A stretch of DNA of 64,000 nucleotides from PALSA-612 sp963765295 (lineage in GTDB: Bacteria > Actinomycetota > Thermoleophilia > Gaiellales > Gaiellaceae): the NCBI GenBank assembly GCA_963765295.1, contig CAVXVO010000004.1, positions 186,001-250,000 on the forward strand, read 5' to 3'. The translations under genes and the position numbers were made by a program. The notes below the pieces were generated by a model. The model ran no database searches, had not been told where the DNA came from, and saw only the letters and a program-made list of their open reading frames with translations. Below, piece after piece: positions 23,830 through 32,530 of this stretch. Positions within the stretch are counted from its first letter, which is position 1, and every line of letters starts with the position of its first letter.

Positions 23830-25395
23830 TTACAGGGGGATGTTGCCGTGCTTGCGCGGCGGCCGCTTCTCGCGCTTGCCGAGCGACGTCTCCAGCGCCT
23901 GGATCAGCACCGGACGGGTGCGGCGGGGCTCGATCACGTCGTCCACGTAGCCGCGCTCGGCGGCGCTGAGCGGGTTCGCGAACCGCTCCCGGTACTCCTT
24001 GATCAGCTCGGCGCGCCTCGCCTCCGGGTCGTCCGCGGCCTCGAGCTCGCGGCGGTAGACGATGTTGACCGCGCCCTCCGGCCCCATCACCGCCACTTCC
24101 GCCGTCGGCCAGGCGAAGTTGAAGTCGGCGCGGATGTGCTTCGAGCTCATCACGTCGTAGGCGCCGCCGTACGCCTTGCGCGTGATCACCGCGAGCTTCG
24201 GCACCGTCGCCTCGCAGTACGCGTACAGGAGCTTGGCGCCGTGGCGGATGATCCCGCCCCACTCCTGCGCCGTTCCCGGTAGGAAGCCGGGTACGTCCAC
24301 GAACGTCACCAGCGGGACGTTGAAGGCGTCGCAGGTGCGGACGAAGCGTGCCGCCTTGACCGACGAGTCGATGTCGAGCACGCCCGCGAGCGACCGCGGC
24401 TGGTTCCCGACCACGCCGACGGGATGCCCGCCGAGGCGCGCGAAGCAGCAGACGATGTTCTCGGCGAAGCGCTCGTGCACCTCGAGGTAGTCGCCGTCGT
24501 CGACGACGAGCTCGATCACGCGCTTGATGTCGTACGGCTTGGCCGGATCGTCCGGGATCAGCGCGTCGAGCGCCGCCTCCTCCCGGTCGACCGGATCGGA
24601 CGGGAGCGAGAACGGCGCCGGCTCGAGGTTGTTCTGCGGCAGGAACGAGAGCAGGTAGCGCGCGTCCTCGAGGCAGGCCTCCTCGTCACCGGAGATGAAC
24701 TGCGCGACGCCCGACCTGGACGCGTGCGTGGCGGCGCCGCCGAGCTCCTCGAAGGTCACCTCCTCGCCCGTGACCGTCCTGACCACGTCGGGGCCGGTGA
24801 TGAACATGTACGACGAGTCCTCGACCATGAAGACGAAGTCGGTCATGGCCGGGGAGTACACGGCGCCGCCGGCGCAGGGGCCCATCACGAGCGAGATCTG
24901 CGGGATGACGCCCGAGGCCTGGACGTTGCGCCAGAAGATCTCGGCGTAGCCCGCCAGCGAGACGACGCCCTCCTGGATCCGAGCGCCGCCGGAGTCGTTG
25001 ATCCCGATCAGCGGACAGCCGTACTTGACGGCCATGTCCATGACCTTGCAGATCTTCTCGGCGAAGACCTCGGACAGCGAGCCGCCGAAGATCGTGAAGT
25101 CCTGCGAGAAGACGAACACCCTCCGCCCGAGGATCGTGCCGTGGCCGGTGACGACCGCGTCGCCCCACGGCCGCTTCTCGCGCATCCCGAACTCGACCTC
25201 ACGGTGGCGCATGTAGCGGTCGAGCTCGACGAAGGAGCCGGGGTCGAGCAGCTTCTCCACCCGCTCGCGCGCGAGCAGCTTCCCCTGCGAGCGCTGCCGC
25301 TCGACCGCGCGCTCGCCCCCCTGGTGGAGGGCGGTCTCGCGGTGCGCGAGCATGCGTTCGAGCTTGGCCTGGGTCGAGTCCCCGGTCGTCGCCAC
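23830..25395 (-). CDS. pccB: Propionyl-CoA carboxylase beta subunit
   Basis: A 521-residue carboxyltransferase that moves CO2 from carboxybiotin to an acyl-CoA. The two crotonase-like halves are complete, with acyl-CoA oxyanion segments MGPCAGGAVYSPA and GFLPGTAQEWGGIIRHGAKL. Asp414 in KAYGGAYDVM corresponds to the position that selects propionyl-CoA in Streptomyces PccB, where Asp favours propionyl and Ile or Cys favours longer or acetyl substrates. The prediction is therefore methylmalonyl-CoA formation. No biotin carboxylase gene is in the window. The epsilon-like subunit lies at 20976. Confidence 0.93.
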   Translation of the reverse strand: MATTGDSTQAKLERMLAHRETALHQGGERAVERQRSQGKLLARERVEKLLDPGSFVELDRYMRHREVEFGMREKRPWGDAVVTGHGTILGRRVFVFSQDFTIFGGSLSEVFAEKICKVMDMAVKYGCPLIGINDSGGARIQEGVVSLAGYAEIFWRNVQASGVIPQISLVMGPCAGGAVYSPAMTDFVFMVEDSSYMFITGPDVVRTVTGEEVTFEELGGAATHASRSGVAQFISGDEEACLEDARYLLSFLPQNNLEPAPFSLPSDPVDREEAALDALIPDDPAKPYDIKRVIELVVDDGDYLEVHERFAENIVCCFARLGGHPVGVVGNQPRSLAGVLDIDSSVKAARFVRTCDAFNVPLVTFVDVPGFLPGTAQEWGGIIRHGAKLLYAYCEATVPKLAVITRKAYGGAYDVMSSKHIRADFNFAWPTAEVAVMGPEGAVNIVYRRELEAADDPEARRAELIKEYRERFANPLSAAERGYVDDVIEPRRTRPVLIQALETSLGKREKRPPRKHGNIPL

Positions 25396-25407
25396 GGCCG
25401 GAGCGTA

Positions 25408-26325
25408 CTAGCGCATCTTCATGCCCGGCGGCGGCGGCTTCATCTGGTTCACCTGTTTCATCTGGTTCATCCGATTCATCTGCGTCTTCTTCGGCTGCAT
25501 GCTCCGCATCGGCGTCGTCCCGGGCTTCATGCCCATCATGCGCATCCGCGCGAGCTCGGCCCCGTGCGAGTTCGGCTGGACGAGACCGGGGACGCTCGCG
25601 GGCGCCGACGCCACCCAGACGCCGAGCGCAACCAGCACGACCGCGAACAGCCGCGCGAGCCGCTCCCCCTGCGGGGCGACCTTCTCGACCAGGATCGCCA
25701 CGGCCACGACCGCCATCCAGAAGAGGCTCATCACGCCGAGAGCGAACAGGGCGAGCATCAGCCCCCAGCAGCAGCCGACGCAGAACGCGCCGTGCTCGAC
25801 CCCCATCCGGAACGCGCCGACGCGGCCCTCGCGCCAGTCGTGGAGGATGAAGTGGAGCGGTGAACGGCAGTGCCGCAGACAGACGTCCTTGAGCGGCGTC
25901 AGCTGGTAGACGGCCGCGGCGATCAACGCTCCGGCGGCGACGTACCGTCCCGATCGTTCCCAGGCCAGCCAGTCCGTGCCGGCCGAGACGACGGCGCGGT
26001 AGGCGCCGTAGGCGAGGAGCCCGTAGGCGGTCCAGACGGCCAGGTAGCCCGCGACGAAGATCCACGTCGGCACGAGCTCCGCCTGCCCGCGCCGCGCGCG
26101 CTCGCCGGAGACCTTCGCGAACAGGAGCACCATCGGCGCCGCCGACGGCAGCATCATCGCGGCCATCATCGTCACCCAGATGCCGACGTACCAGCCGAGC
26201 CCGCCCAGGTCGGTGCCGGGCCCGGCATCCATCCCGCGCATCCGCTGCACCGTGATAATCCAGGCGGCGAGGGCGCCCGCGAGCACGAGCGCGGCGAGCG
26301 GGACGGGACGTGAGAGCGCGCGCAT
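25408..26325 (-). CDS. DUF2182 integral membrane protein with a Met-rich tail
   Basis: A 305-residue membrane protein with about six helices. The family core is YVGIWVTMMAAMMLPSAAPMV, followed by TPLKDVCLRHCRSP and EHGAFCVGCCWGLM, whose Cys residues are conserved in the DUF2182 family (predicted metal-binding). The last ~45 residues form a cytoplasmic or periplasmic tail rich in Met (MMGMKPGTTPMRSMQPKK, then MNRMNQMKQVNQMK), which looks like a copper- or metal-binding strip. The ATG at 26325 is used. It lies 12 bases upstream of the carboxylase gene but has no obvious functional link to it. Confidence 0.8.
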   Translation of the reverse strand: MRALSRPVPLAALVLAGALAAWIITVQRMRGMDAGPGTDLGGLGWYVGIWVTMMAAMMLPSAAPMVLLFAKVSGERARRGQAELVPTWIFVAGYLAVWTAYGLLAYGAYRAVVSAGTDWLAWERSGRYVAAGALIAAAVYQLTPLKDVCLRHCRSPLHFILHDWREGRVGAFRMGVEHGAFCVGCCWGLMLALFALGVMSLFWMAVVAVAILVEKVAPQGERLARLFAVVLVALGVWVASAPASVPGLVQPNSHGAELARMRMMGMKPGTTPMRSMQPKKTQMNRMNQMKQVNQMKPPPPGMKMR

Positions 26326-26346
26326 CGACGGAAGGCTAATACGCAG

Positions 26347-27360
26347 TTGAGACAGGAGCGAGGACTCGACCGATCGACGCGCTGGCCGTACGAGGACGGC
26401 GAGCTGAGCGCGTTCTCGTATTCGCGCTTCGACCATCCGGCCGGCGTCGCCGCCGAGGAGGCGCTCGGAGCGCTCGACGGCGGGCAGGCACTGCTCTTCG
26501 CCTCCGGGATGGCGGCCGCAACCGCAGCCGTGCTCCGCCTCTCCGGTCCGGGGAAGACGATCGCGCTCGGCGAGGGCTGCTACTACGGGACGACGAGGCT
26601 CTTCGAGCTGCTCGCGCCCTGGGGCGTGCGCTACGTGGAGTACGACCAGGCGGGCCCACCGCCCGAAGGTGCCGACCTCGTCTGGATCGAGATCCCCGGG
26701 AACCCGCTGCTGACGGTGCCCGACCTCGAGGCGGCCGCGGCCCATCCGGCACCCGTGGTCTGCGATGCAACCGCGGCCACGCCCGTTCTCTGCCGGCCGC
26801 TCGAGCACGGCGTCGACGTCGCCCTGCACAGCGCCACGAAGTACCTCGGCGGCCATCACGACACGCTGCTCGGCGCGCTCGTGTGCCGCGACGAGGCGCT
26901 CCACGCGGAGATCAAGGCGACGCGGATGCAGACGGGGGCGATCGCCTACCCGGATGCGGCCTGGCTGCTCCTGCGGAGCCTGAAGACGCTCGAGCTGCGC
27001 GTCCTGCGCCAGTCGGAGAGCGCGCTCGAGCTGGCGCGACGTCTGGCCGGGCATCCGCGCGTCCAGGTCGTGCGCTACCCCGGGCTCGGCCCCGATCCGC
27101 TCGCCGCGCGGTACATGCACGGCGGCTTCGGCGGCCTGCTCTCCTTCGACGTGGCCGACGCGGACTCGGCCCGGCGGGTCGAGACGGCAACGCGCCTGAT
27201 CGTCAACGCCACCAGCCTCGGCGGCGTCGACACGACGATCGAGGGCCGGTTCCGCTGGGAAGGCGACCGCGTGCCGCCCGGACTGCTGCGGCTCAGCGTC
27301 GGGGTCGAGGACGTCGAGACGCTCTGGGCCGACCTCGAGCGGGCGCTCGAAAGCGCCTGA
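26347..27360 (+). CDS. PLP-dependent Cys/Met metabolism lyase/synthase
   Basis: A 337-residue fold-type I enzyme of the cystathionine gamma-synthase/lyase family. Lys165 in HSATKYLGGHHD binds pyridoxal phosphate. The phosphate-binding segment is ALLFASGMAAA, and the Tyr/Arg substrate region is YSRFDHPAGVAAEEAL. It is slightly short for the family (usual 370-400) and starts with a TTG at 26347 close to the divergent DUF2182 gene. Whether it acts as gamma-synthase, gamma-lyase or beta-lyase cannot be told. Its stop is one base from the 3' end of the convergent tRNA gene. Confidence 0.88.
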   Translation: MRQERGLDRSTRWPYEDGELSAFSYSRFDHPAGVAAEEALGALDGGQALLFASGMAAATAAVLRLSGPGKTIALGEGCYYGTTRLFELLAPWGVRYVEYDQAGPPPEGADLVWIEIPGNPLLTVPDLEAAAAHPAPVVCDATAATPVLCRPLEHGVDVALHSATKYLGGHHDTLLGALVCRDEALHAEIKATRMQTGAIAYPDAAWLLLRSLKTLELRVLRQSESALELARRLAGHPRVQVVRYPGLGPDPLAARYMHGGFGGLLSFDVADADSARRVETATRLIVNATSLGGVDTTIEGRFRWEGDRVPPGLLRLSVGVEDVETLWADLERALESA

Positions 27361-27361
27361 G

Positions 27362-27434
27362 AGCCGGAGGAGGGACTCGAACCCACGGCCTACGGATTAC
27401 AAATCCGTTGCTCTACCAGCTGAGCTACTCCGGC
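27362..27434 (-). tRNA. tRNA-Thr (anticodon TGT)
   Basis: A 73-base cloverleaf on the minus strand. The acceptor stem is GCCGGAG/CTCCGGC, the D arm has the usual AGCTCAGCTGGTAGAGC, and the anticodon stem ACGGA/TCCGT closes the loop TTTGTAA. The T arm has GTGGGTTCGAGTCCC. CCA is not encoded. Discriminator base is T. Confidence 0.95.
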
Positions 27435-27500
27435 GTCGAGCCAGCTTAGTACGAGCGCCACTCTCAGGGCCGGCCCGGTCGGGCGCTAGGCTCGACCGTC

Positions 27501-28232
27501 GTGCAGCCCGACCTCGCCTTCGCCCTCGAGCTCGCCGACCTCGCCGACTCGCTCAGCCTGCCCCGCTTCCGGGCGCTCGACCTTCGCGTCGAGACCAAGC
27601 CGGACCGGTCGCCGGTGACCGACGCCGACCGCGCGGTCGAGCGCGCCCTTCGCGAGCGGATCGAGCGGGATCGCCCCGGCGAGGGAGTCCTCGGCGAGGA
27701 GGAAGGTGACGAGGGCGGCGCGGTCCGCTGGGTGATCGACCCGATCGACGGCACGAGGAACTTCTCGCGGGGCATGCCCGTGTGGTCGACGCTGATCGCG
27801 CTCGAGCGAGACGCGGAGGTCGTCTGCGGCGTGATCTCGGCTCCCGCCCTGGGGCACCGCTGGTGGGCGGCGCGGGAAGGCGGAGCGTTCCGGGACGGGG
27901 AGCCGATCCGGGCCTCGTCGGTCCGGCGGCTCGCGGACGCCTCCGTCTCGTGCTCCTACGCGCGTGACCTGACGGCCGTCGAGCCGGTCGCCTGGCAAGC
28001 GCGTGGGCTCGGCGACTTCTGGCAGCACGCGCTCGTCGCCGAGGGCGCCGTCGAGGCGGCGGTGGACGCGAGGCTCGCGGTCTGGGACTACGCGGCGCTC
28101 GTGCCGATCGTGGAGGAGGCCGGCGGCCGTGTCAGCGGCCTCGACGGCCGGGCCCCGCGCGCCGGCGAGCAGCTGGTCACCTCCAACGGCTACGTGCACG
28201 AGGAGCTGCTGGCGCTGCTCGGCCCGGCCTGA
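27501..28232 (+). CDS. hisN: Inositol monophosphatase-family phosphatase (HisN-like)
   Basis: A 243-residue metal-dependent phosphatase. Motif 1 is GEEEGDEG with a metal-binding Glu pair. Motif 2 is WVIDPIDGTRNFSRGMPVW, the signature DPIDGT. Motif 3 is AVWDYAALVPIVEEAGG. Sequence and length match actinobacterial histidinol-phosphate phosphatase HisN more than inositol monophosphatase, but the split is uncertain without alignment. GTG start at 27501, isolated between the tRNA and a convergent secreted protein. Confidence 0.85.
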   Translation: MQPDLAFALELADLADSLSLPRFRALDLRVETKPDRSPVTDADRAVERALRERIERDRPGEGVLGEEEGDEGGAVRWVIDPIDGTRNFSRGMPVWSTLIALERDAEVVCGVISAPALGHRWWAAREGGAFRDGEPIRASSVRRLADASVSCSYARDLTAVEPVAWQARGLGDFWQHALVAEGAVEAAVDARLAVWDYAALVPIVEEAGGRVSGLDGRAPRAGEQLVTSNGYVHEELLALLGPA

Positions 28233-28244
28233 CTCGTCGGCCGA

Positions 28245-30401
28245 TCAGCCTGGCGCGGGGACTGCGACCGAGAGCGTCTCCGTGCCGCCCTGGACGATGC
28301 GGTACACCGGCCCGGACGGGTCGGCGAACTCGCCGGCCACGAGGCTCCCGTCGTCGGTGCGCGCGAGGAAGCCGCCCGGCGCGATCGTGAACCCGTCCAC
28401 CCCGTAGGCGGACGTCGTCCGGTTGGCGATCACCGAGTACGTCCCGAAGCGCGTCTGCGTGACGCCGTCCGCGAGCTGCGTGTACGACGTGAGCGCGACC
28501 CCCGCGTAGTGCGGCCCGAGCGCCTGCTGGAACGCGGTCACGATCCCGAGCCACGGCCCGCCGAGCCCGGACCCCCAGTTGTAGGAGAGCATGTACCCGT
28601 AGGCGAGGTTCCAGGTCAGGATCTCGGGGTCGGCCGTGAACGTGCCGTCGAAGAGGTCGTGCTGGTAGAGCAGGACCTTGTCGTGCAGGAGCCACAGCGC
28701 GAGCGGGAAGGTGTCCCAGCTCGGCCCGAAGCGCTGGTCGAGCCAGTCGAACTCGCGCTGCATCAGCATCAGGCTGCTGTCGAAGCCGGAGAACGACGCC
28801 CCGAGGCGATCCCAGCCGTCCTCGACCATCAGGCAACGGTCGGAGTAGGGCGCGAAAAGGCTCAACCAGCCGTCGTAGTACGAGAGCGGGCCGGCCGCCG
28901 CCGGGTTGAAGTCGTACCGCCATGGCCGTGCCCCGATCTGGTCGAAGAAGAGACAGTCGGCAGGCGTGTCCGTGTGCCAGCGTTCGATCTCCGCCTGGGC
29001 GCGGTCGCGGACGAACTGGACCGACGGCGACACGATCAGCCCGTCCACCCCGCTGAAGTTCTCCACCGCAGGCGCGCCCCCGCTGTCCTGCACCGCGAGG
29101 CCCGACGACGTGACGCCGTCAGGGAGCTCGTGCACCGTCGGGGACTGCGGGCTCCACCAGCTCACGTTCAGGTACGGCATCACGAGGTCGCCGCGGCCGC
29201 GGGCGGCCGAGAACGCCGCCTGCAGCTGGTCGAGCGACCCGACGCTCTTGTCGGGCGGCAGCACGTCCGGGTCGGTCTTGTCGAACCCGCCGGGGCCGAA
29301 CGCGACCGGGTGGATCAGCGAAGGCGTCGGCAGCTTGTCGAGCGCCTGCGACCAGTCGGCGAACGGCGGCACCGCGCCCTTCTGCATGTCGGCCTTGATC
29401 AGCGGCGCACGGGCGAGCGTGGCCAGCCGTGTCCCGAGCTTCGTCGCGGCGGACGGATACGCGTCGATGCCGTTGTCGGTGCGGTAGTCGACGATCGTCT
29501 TCTCGACCGGCTCGCCGACGCGGATACGGACGGCGGGGCTCGTCCAGCTGCCGCCGGCCGTCACCCATGTGTGGAAGGCGTGCGTCATGCAGAACGCCGC
29601 GCCCGAGCACGGGACCGGCGGCCCGTTGCGCACGAAGCCGAGATCGACCGGAGCGAGGGGTGCCGGCGGCGGGTCGACCGAGTACACGGCCATGTGCGCG
29701 CCGCCGACGTCGACCGCGAGGTAGTCGGCGAACGCCCACCGGCCCGGGTAGGTGAACACGTCGTTTCCGAAGCGCTTGAAGAACTCGGGCCCGAAGCGCA
29801 CGCCCGGGAGGAAGTTCGGTGCGTAGCCGGCCTGCACCTGATCGGCGTCCACGTACAGGTCGACCGGGAAGTTCACGGTCTGGACCACCTGCGGGGCGTG
29901 GTTCGTGACCGTCAGCCGCAGGTCGAAGAAGGTCGGCTCCGCGTGGAGCGTGACGACCGCGTCGACATGCTGCTCCGCGTCGGCTCCGGCCGTGTACGTC
30001 ATGGTCAGGTTCGCCGCAGCCGGATCCCAGCTGTACGCGAACCGCGAGGCCGCGGCCGGCGCAAACGCGCAGCCGCCGGAGTAGGCGCCACCGCCCACCG
30101 CCGTCGAACCCCACTCGCACCCGTTCGTGCCGGTGACGAGCTTTTGCCCGGTGGCCACGTCCGTCAGGCCGACGATCGTGCCGTTCCGCTTCGAGAGCGT
30201 CAGCGAGTACGCGGGCGACTTCAGCACGAGGACGGCGCTGGAGCGCTCGTCCAGGCTCACCAAGCCCGCCGGCGTGAGCTTTCCGGCGCCGTCGGCGCGA
30301 AGAATCGCGGCGCCGCGATCCGGTCGGCCCAGCAGAGTCGCGAACGCGCCGAGCAGGATCAGGGCTCCGGCGAGCGCCCCCACGTTCGCGCGCCGTCTCA
30401 C
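28245..30401 (-). CDS. Secreted glycoside hydrolase-like protein (DUF6259-like)
   Basis: A 718-residue exported protein with an N-terminal signal/anchor helix (ANVGALAGALILLGAFATLLG). The first ~290 residues form a beta-sandwich of the type in front of alpha-galactosidase-like barrels (YSLTLSKRNGTIVGLTDVATG). Residues ~350-620 resemble a TIM barrel with PYLNVSWWSPQSP, ADCLFFDQIGARPWRYDF and CLMVEDGWDRLG; the Asp and Glu of these segments are candidate catalytic residues. A short beta domain ends the protein. The substrate is unknown. It lies 30 bases downstream of the sigH-like gene on the same strand and may be read from the same transcript. Confidence 0.65.
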   Translation of the reverse strand: MRRRANVGALAGALILLGAFATLLGRPDRGAAILRADGAGKLTPAGLVSLDERSSAVLVLKSPAYSLTLSKRNGTIVGLTDVATGQKLVTGTNGCEWGSTAVGGGAYSGGCAFAPAAASRFAYSWDPAAANLTMTYTAGADAEQHVDAVVTLHAEPTFFDLRLTVTNHAPQVVQTVNFPVDLYVDADQVQAGYAPNFLPGVRFGPEFFKRFGNDVFTYPGRWAFADYLAVDVGGAHMAVYSVDPPPAPLAPVDLGFVRNGPPVPCSGAAFCMTHAFHTWVTAGGSWTSPAVRIRVGEPVEKTIVDYRTDNGIDAYPSAATKLGTRLATLARAPLIKADMQKGAVPPFADWSQALDKLPTPSLIHPVAFGPGGFDKTDPDVLPPDKSVGSLDQLQAAFSAARGRGDLVMPYLNVSWWSPQSPTVHELPDGVTSSGLAVQDSGGAPAVENFSGVDGLIVSPSVQFVRDRAQAEIERWHTDTPADCLFFDQIGARPWRYDFNPAAAGPLSYYDGWLSLFAPYSDRCLMVEDGWDRLGASFSGFDSSLMLMQREFDWLDQRFGPSWDTFPLALWLLHDKVLLYQHDLFDGTFTADPEILTWNLAYGYMLSYNWGSGLGGPWLGIVTAFQQALGPHYAGVALTSYTQLADGVTQTRFGTYSVIANRTTSAYGVDGFTIAPGGFLARTDDGSLVAGEFADPSGPVYRIVQGGTETLSVAVPAPG

Positions 30402-30431
30402 AGGCGACGCAGCGTAGCGGTCAGCTCCGGA

Positions 30432-31097
30432 TCAGGCGAGAACCTGGCGCGACTGGCGGTGCACGACGATCTTCCTCTTCACGCGCTGGAGCGCGTTGTC
30501 GATCGTCTTCGTGTCGCAGCCGAGCTCGTCGGCCATGTCCTCGTAGGACGATCCCTCGAGGTACATGCGCAGCGCCTCCGCCTCCAGCTTCGACAGGCCC
30601 GAGCCGAGGCAGAAGACGAGGCTCTTCAGCTCCTCGGTCGAGATCACCTGCACCGACGGCTCGTCGACGTGCGAGCCCGGCAGCGCGTCGCCGAGCGTGC
30701 AGTCGGAGTCGGCGTCCTGTCCCGCCGGCGTGTTGCTGAACGAGACGTAGTTGTTCAGCGCCTGGTGCTTGAAGCGCGTGGCCGTCTTGATCGCCGTGAT
30801 GATCTGGCGGGTCACGCACAGCTCGGCGAAGCTCCGGAACGACGTCTCCTTGTCGTGCCGGAAGTCGCGGATCGCCTTGCAGAGGCCGATCAAGCCCTCC
30901 TGGAGCAGGTCCTCGGCGTCGCCGCCGGCCAGGAAGTACGAGCTCGCCTTCATGCGGACGAATCCCGTGTAGCGTCGGATCATCTCGTCGCGGGCGGACA
31001 TGTCTCCGTTGCGCGCGCGGACGACGAGTTGCAAATCCTCAAGCTCACGTTGAGCCTTTTGGGGCGTCCGAATTGCGGTCGCGGTGCGTGTTGCCAT
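30432..31097 (-). CDS. sigH: SigH-like RNA polymerase sigma factor
   Basis: A 221-residue sigma factor of the Spo0H/SigH group. Region 2 includes YTGFVRMKASSYFLAGGDAEDLLQEG and FRSFAELCVTRQIITAIK. A spacer follows, and region 4 has LSKLEAEALRMYLEGSSYEDMADELGCDTKTIDNALQRVKRK. The ATG at 31097 is chosen for its family-typical N-terminus and an upstream AGGAGG-like site. The order cysS-rlmB-yacP-sigH is the same as in Bacillus, but rpmG-secE-nusG are absent downstream. A sigma70-like promoter lies at 31180-31208. Confidence 0.92.
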   Translation of the reverse strand: MATRTATAIRTPQKAQRELEDLQLVVRARNGDMSARDEMIRRYTGFVRMKASSYFLAGGDAEDLLQEGLIGLCKAIRDFRHDKETSFRSFAELCVTRQIITAIKTATRFKHQALNNYVSFSNTPAGQDADSDCTLGDALPGSHVDEPSVQVISTEELKSLVFCLGSGLSKLEAEALRMYLEGSSYEDMADELGCDTKTIDNALQRVKRKIVVHRQSRQVLA

Positions 31098-31179
31098 GCG
31101 CCTTTGCCCCCTCCTGTCGGTGATCTGAAGCCGAGATCCGGGATACTCGGCTGAAGCCTCACCCTCAAGTTGAGGCGGA

Positions 31180-31208
31180 AACATAGCAAGTACGAGCGCG
31201 CGTTACAA
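31180..31208 (-). promoter_or_regulatory. Candidate promoter of the sigH-like gene
   Basis: On the minus strand TTGTAA (31203-31208) and extended -10 TGCTATGTT (core 31180-31185) are separated by 17 bases, about 85 bases before the sigH start. A CCTCAAGTTGAGG palindrome lies between this promoter and the gene. Confidence 0.5.
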
Positions 31209-31232
31209 GTTCACTTGCAACTTTGCAACACG

Positions 31233-31667
31233 CTAGTCATTGCCGCGTCGGAGGCGCTCCAACCTGGCGCGGGTCGCATCGTCGAGTCGCTCGCCGACCC
31301 TGAAGGCCGCAGGCTCGCGATGCTCGATGCGCTCGAGGTCGCGGACGAACGTGCGCGACGTGAGCTTGCGCACCTCCTGTCCGGACGTGCCGCGAACGGC
31401 GGCGTCGGAGGAGATCAGGCAGACGCGCTCCCGGTCGCGATGCTCGGCGGCGAGACGCTCGAGCAGCGTGTCCGCGTTCGGTGCGAAGCGGACGGAGAGC
31501 GGGCCGAGCTCGGCATCGGCGCCCACTCCGTCGAACACGACGACGCCGCGCGCGCCACGGACGGCGACGAAGTCGGCAAGGCGATCGACGAGTTCGCGGG
31601 CGTCGGCGAACTCCCCGGCGTGCAGGAGGTTGTAGCCGTCGAACAGGTACAGCGTCGGGTCAGGCAC
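31233..31667 (-). CDS. yacP: YacP/Rae1-like NYN domain endoribonuclease
   Basis: A 144-residue NYN/PIN-fold protein. The N-terminal DGYNLLHAG carries the first active-site Asp. VVFDGVGADA and CLISSDAAVRG contribute further acidic residues. Bacillus Rae1 cuts mRNA in the ribosome. The GTG at 31667 has GGGAGGGG about 6 bases upstream and starts the fold directly. It sits between rlmB and sigH, the conserved firmicute order. Confidence 0.85.
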   Translation of the reverse strand: MPDPTLYLFDGYNLLHAGEFADARELVDRLADFVAVRGARGVVVFDGVGADAELGPLSVRFAPNADTLLERLAAEHRDRERVCLISSDAAVRGTSGQEVRKLTSRTFVRDLERIEHREPAAFRVGERLDDATRARLERLRRGND

Positions 31668-31813
31668 CAAGCCCCTCCCCGCAAGCCACGGCCGCTCCGG
31701 CCGGCGCATCGCGGTAACGCCCCGGGTGGGTGGGGGTTAGGGACGGAGCAGCGGCAAGCACCGGAACAAATAGCCGAGAAGTCGTCACCGCGTTGTGCCG
31801 ATTGTGGAACTTT

Positions 31814-32530
31814 TCAGACCGGACCTCCGCGCTGCCGGCGTGCCTCGTAGAGAAGGATCGCCGCAGCGACGCTGACGTTCAGCGACTCGACCCGGCCCGC
31901 GAGCGGGATCGAAACTGCCGCATCGCAGGTCCGCCGCACGAGCGGGCGGAGTCCCTTGCCCTCCGCGCCGAAGACGAGCGCCAGGCCGCCGCTCAGGTCG
32001 GTGGCCCACATCGGCGCGGCAGCCTCCGAGCTGGCGGCGAAGACCCACAGCTCGGGCCCCTTCACGTCCGCGAGGTACCGCGCCAGGTTGGGCACGACCG
32101 CGATCGGCAGGTGTTCGACCGCCCCGGCCGACGCTCGGCAGACGGCGGCGGTGACGCGGGCCGACCGGTGCGCGGGAAGGACGATGCCGGTCGCACCCGC
32201 GCCCTCGGCGCTGCGCGCGACCGCGCCGAGGTTCCGGGGATCGGTGACCTGGTCGAGGCAGACGAGGAGCGGCTGCGGCGCGCGGGCCAGCTCGGCCGCG
32301 TCGGCATACGGATACGGCTCGACGCGCGCAACGACACCCTGGTGATCCGCCGTGCCGGCGAGAGTCGTCAGCGCACGCTCCGGCTCGACGCGCACACGAG
32401 GGCCCGGCTCGTCGCGCAACCAACTCTCGGCCGCGACCGCGCGCTCGCTCGCGTGCAGCGCGAGCACCTGCCGCCGCCCGCGCAGCGCCTCTCGCACGGC
32501 ACGACGGCCGTAGACGATCTCGGCCGTCAC
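31814..32530 (-). CDS. rlmB: 23S rRNA 2'-O-methyltransferase RlmB (SpoU/TrmH family)
   Basis: A 238-residue SPOUT methyltransferase for G2251-type sites of 23S rRNA. The N-terminal substrate domain (IVYGRRAVREALRG) is followed by the knot motifs LDQVTDPRNLGAVARSAEGAG, LVFGAEGKGL and IPLAGRVESLNVSVAAAI. The GTG at 32530 overlaps the cysS stop by 4 bases (GTGA). Confidence 0.93.
   Translation of the reverse strand: MTAEIVYGRRAVREALRGRRQVLALHASERAVAAESWLRDEPGPRVRVEPERALTTLAGTADHQGVVARVEPYPYADAAELARAPQPLLVCLDQVTDPRNLGAVARSAEGAGATGIVLPAHRSARVTAAVCRASAGAVEHLPIAVVPNLARYLADVKGPELWVFAASSEAAAPMWATDLSGGLALVFGAEGKGLRPLVRRTCDAAVSIPLAGRVESLNVSVAAAILLYEARRQRGGPV

Noticed and set aside
28509..31154. An 881-codon open frame on the plus strand opposite the glycosidase-like and sigH genes
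   Set aside because: Its translation is Arg/Glu/Val-rich with no domain, while the opposite strand carries recognisable families. High G+C keeps antisense frames open.
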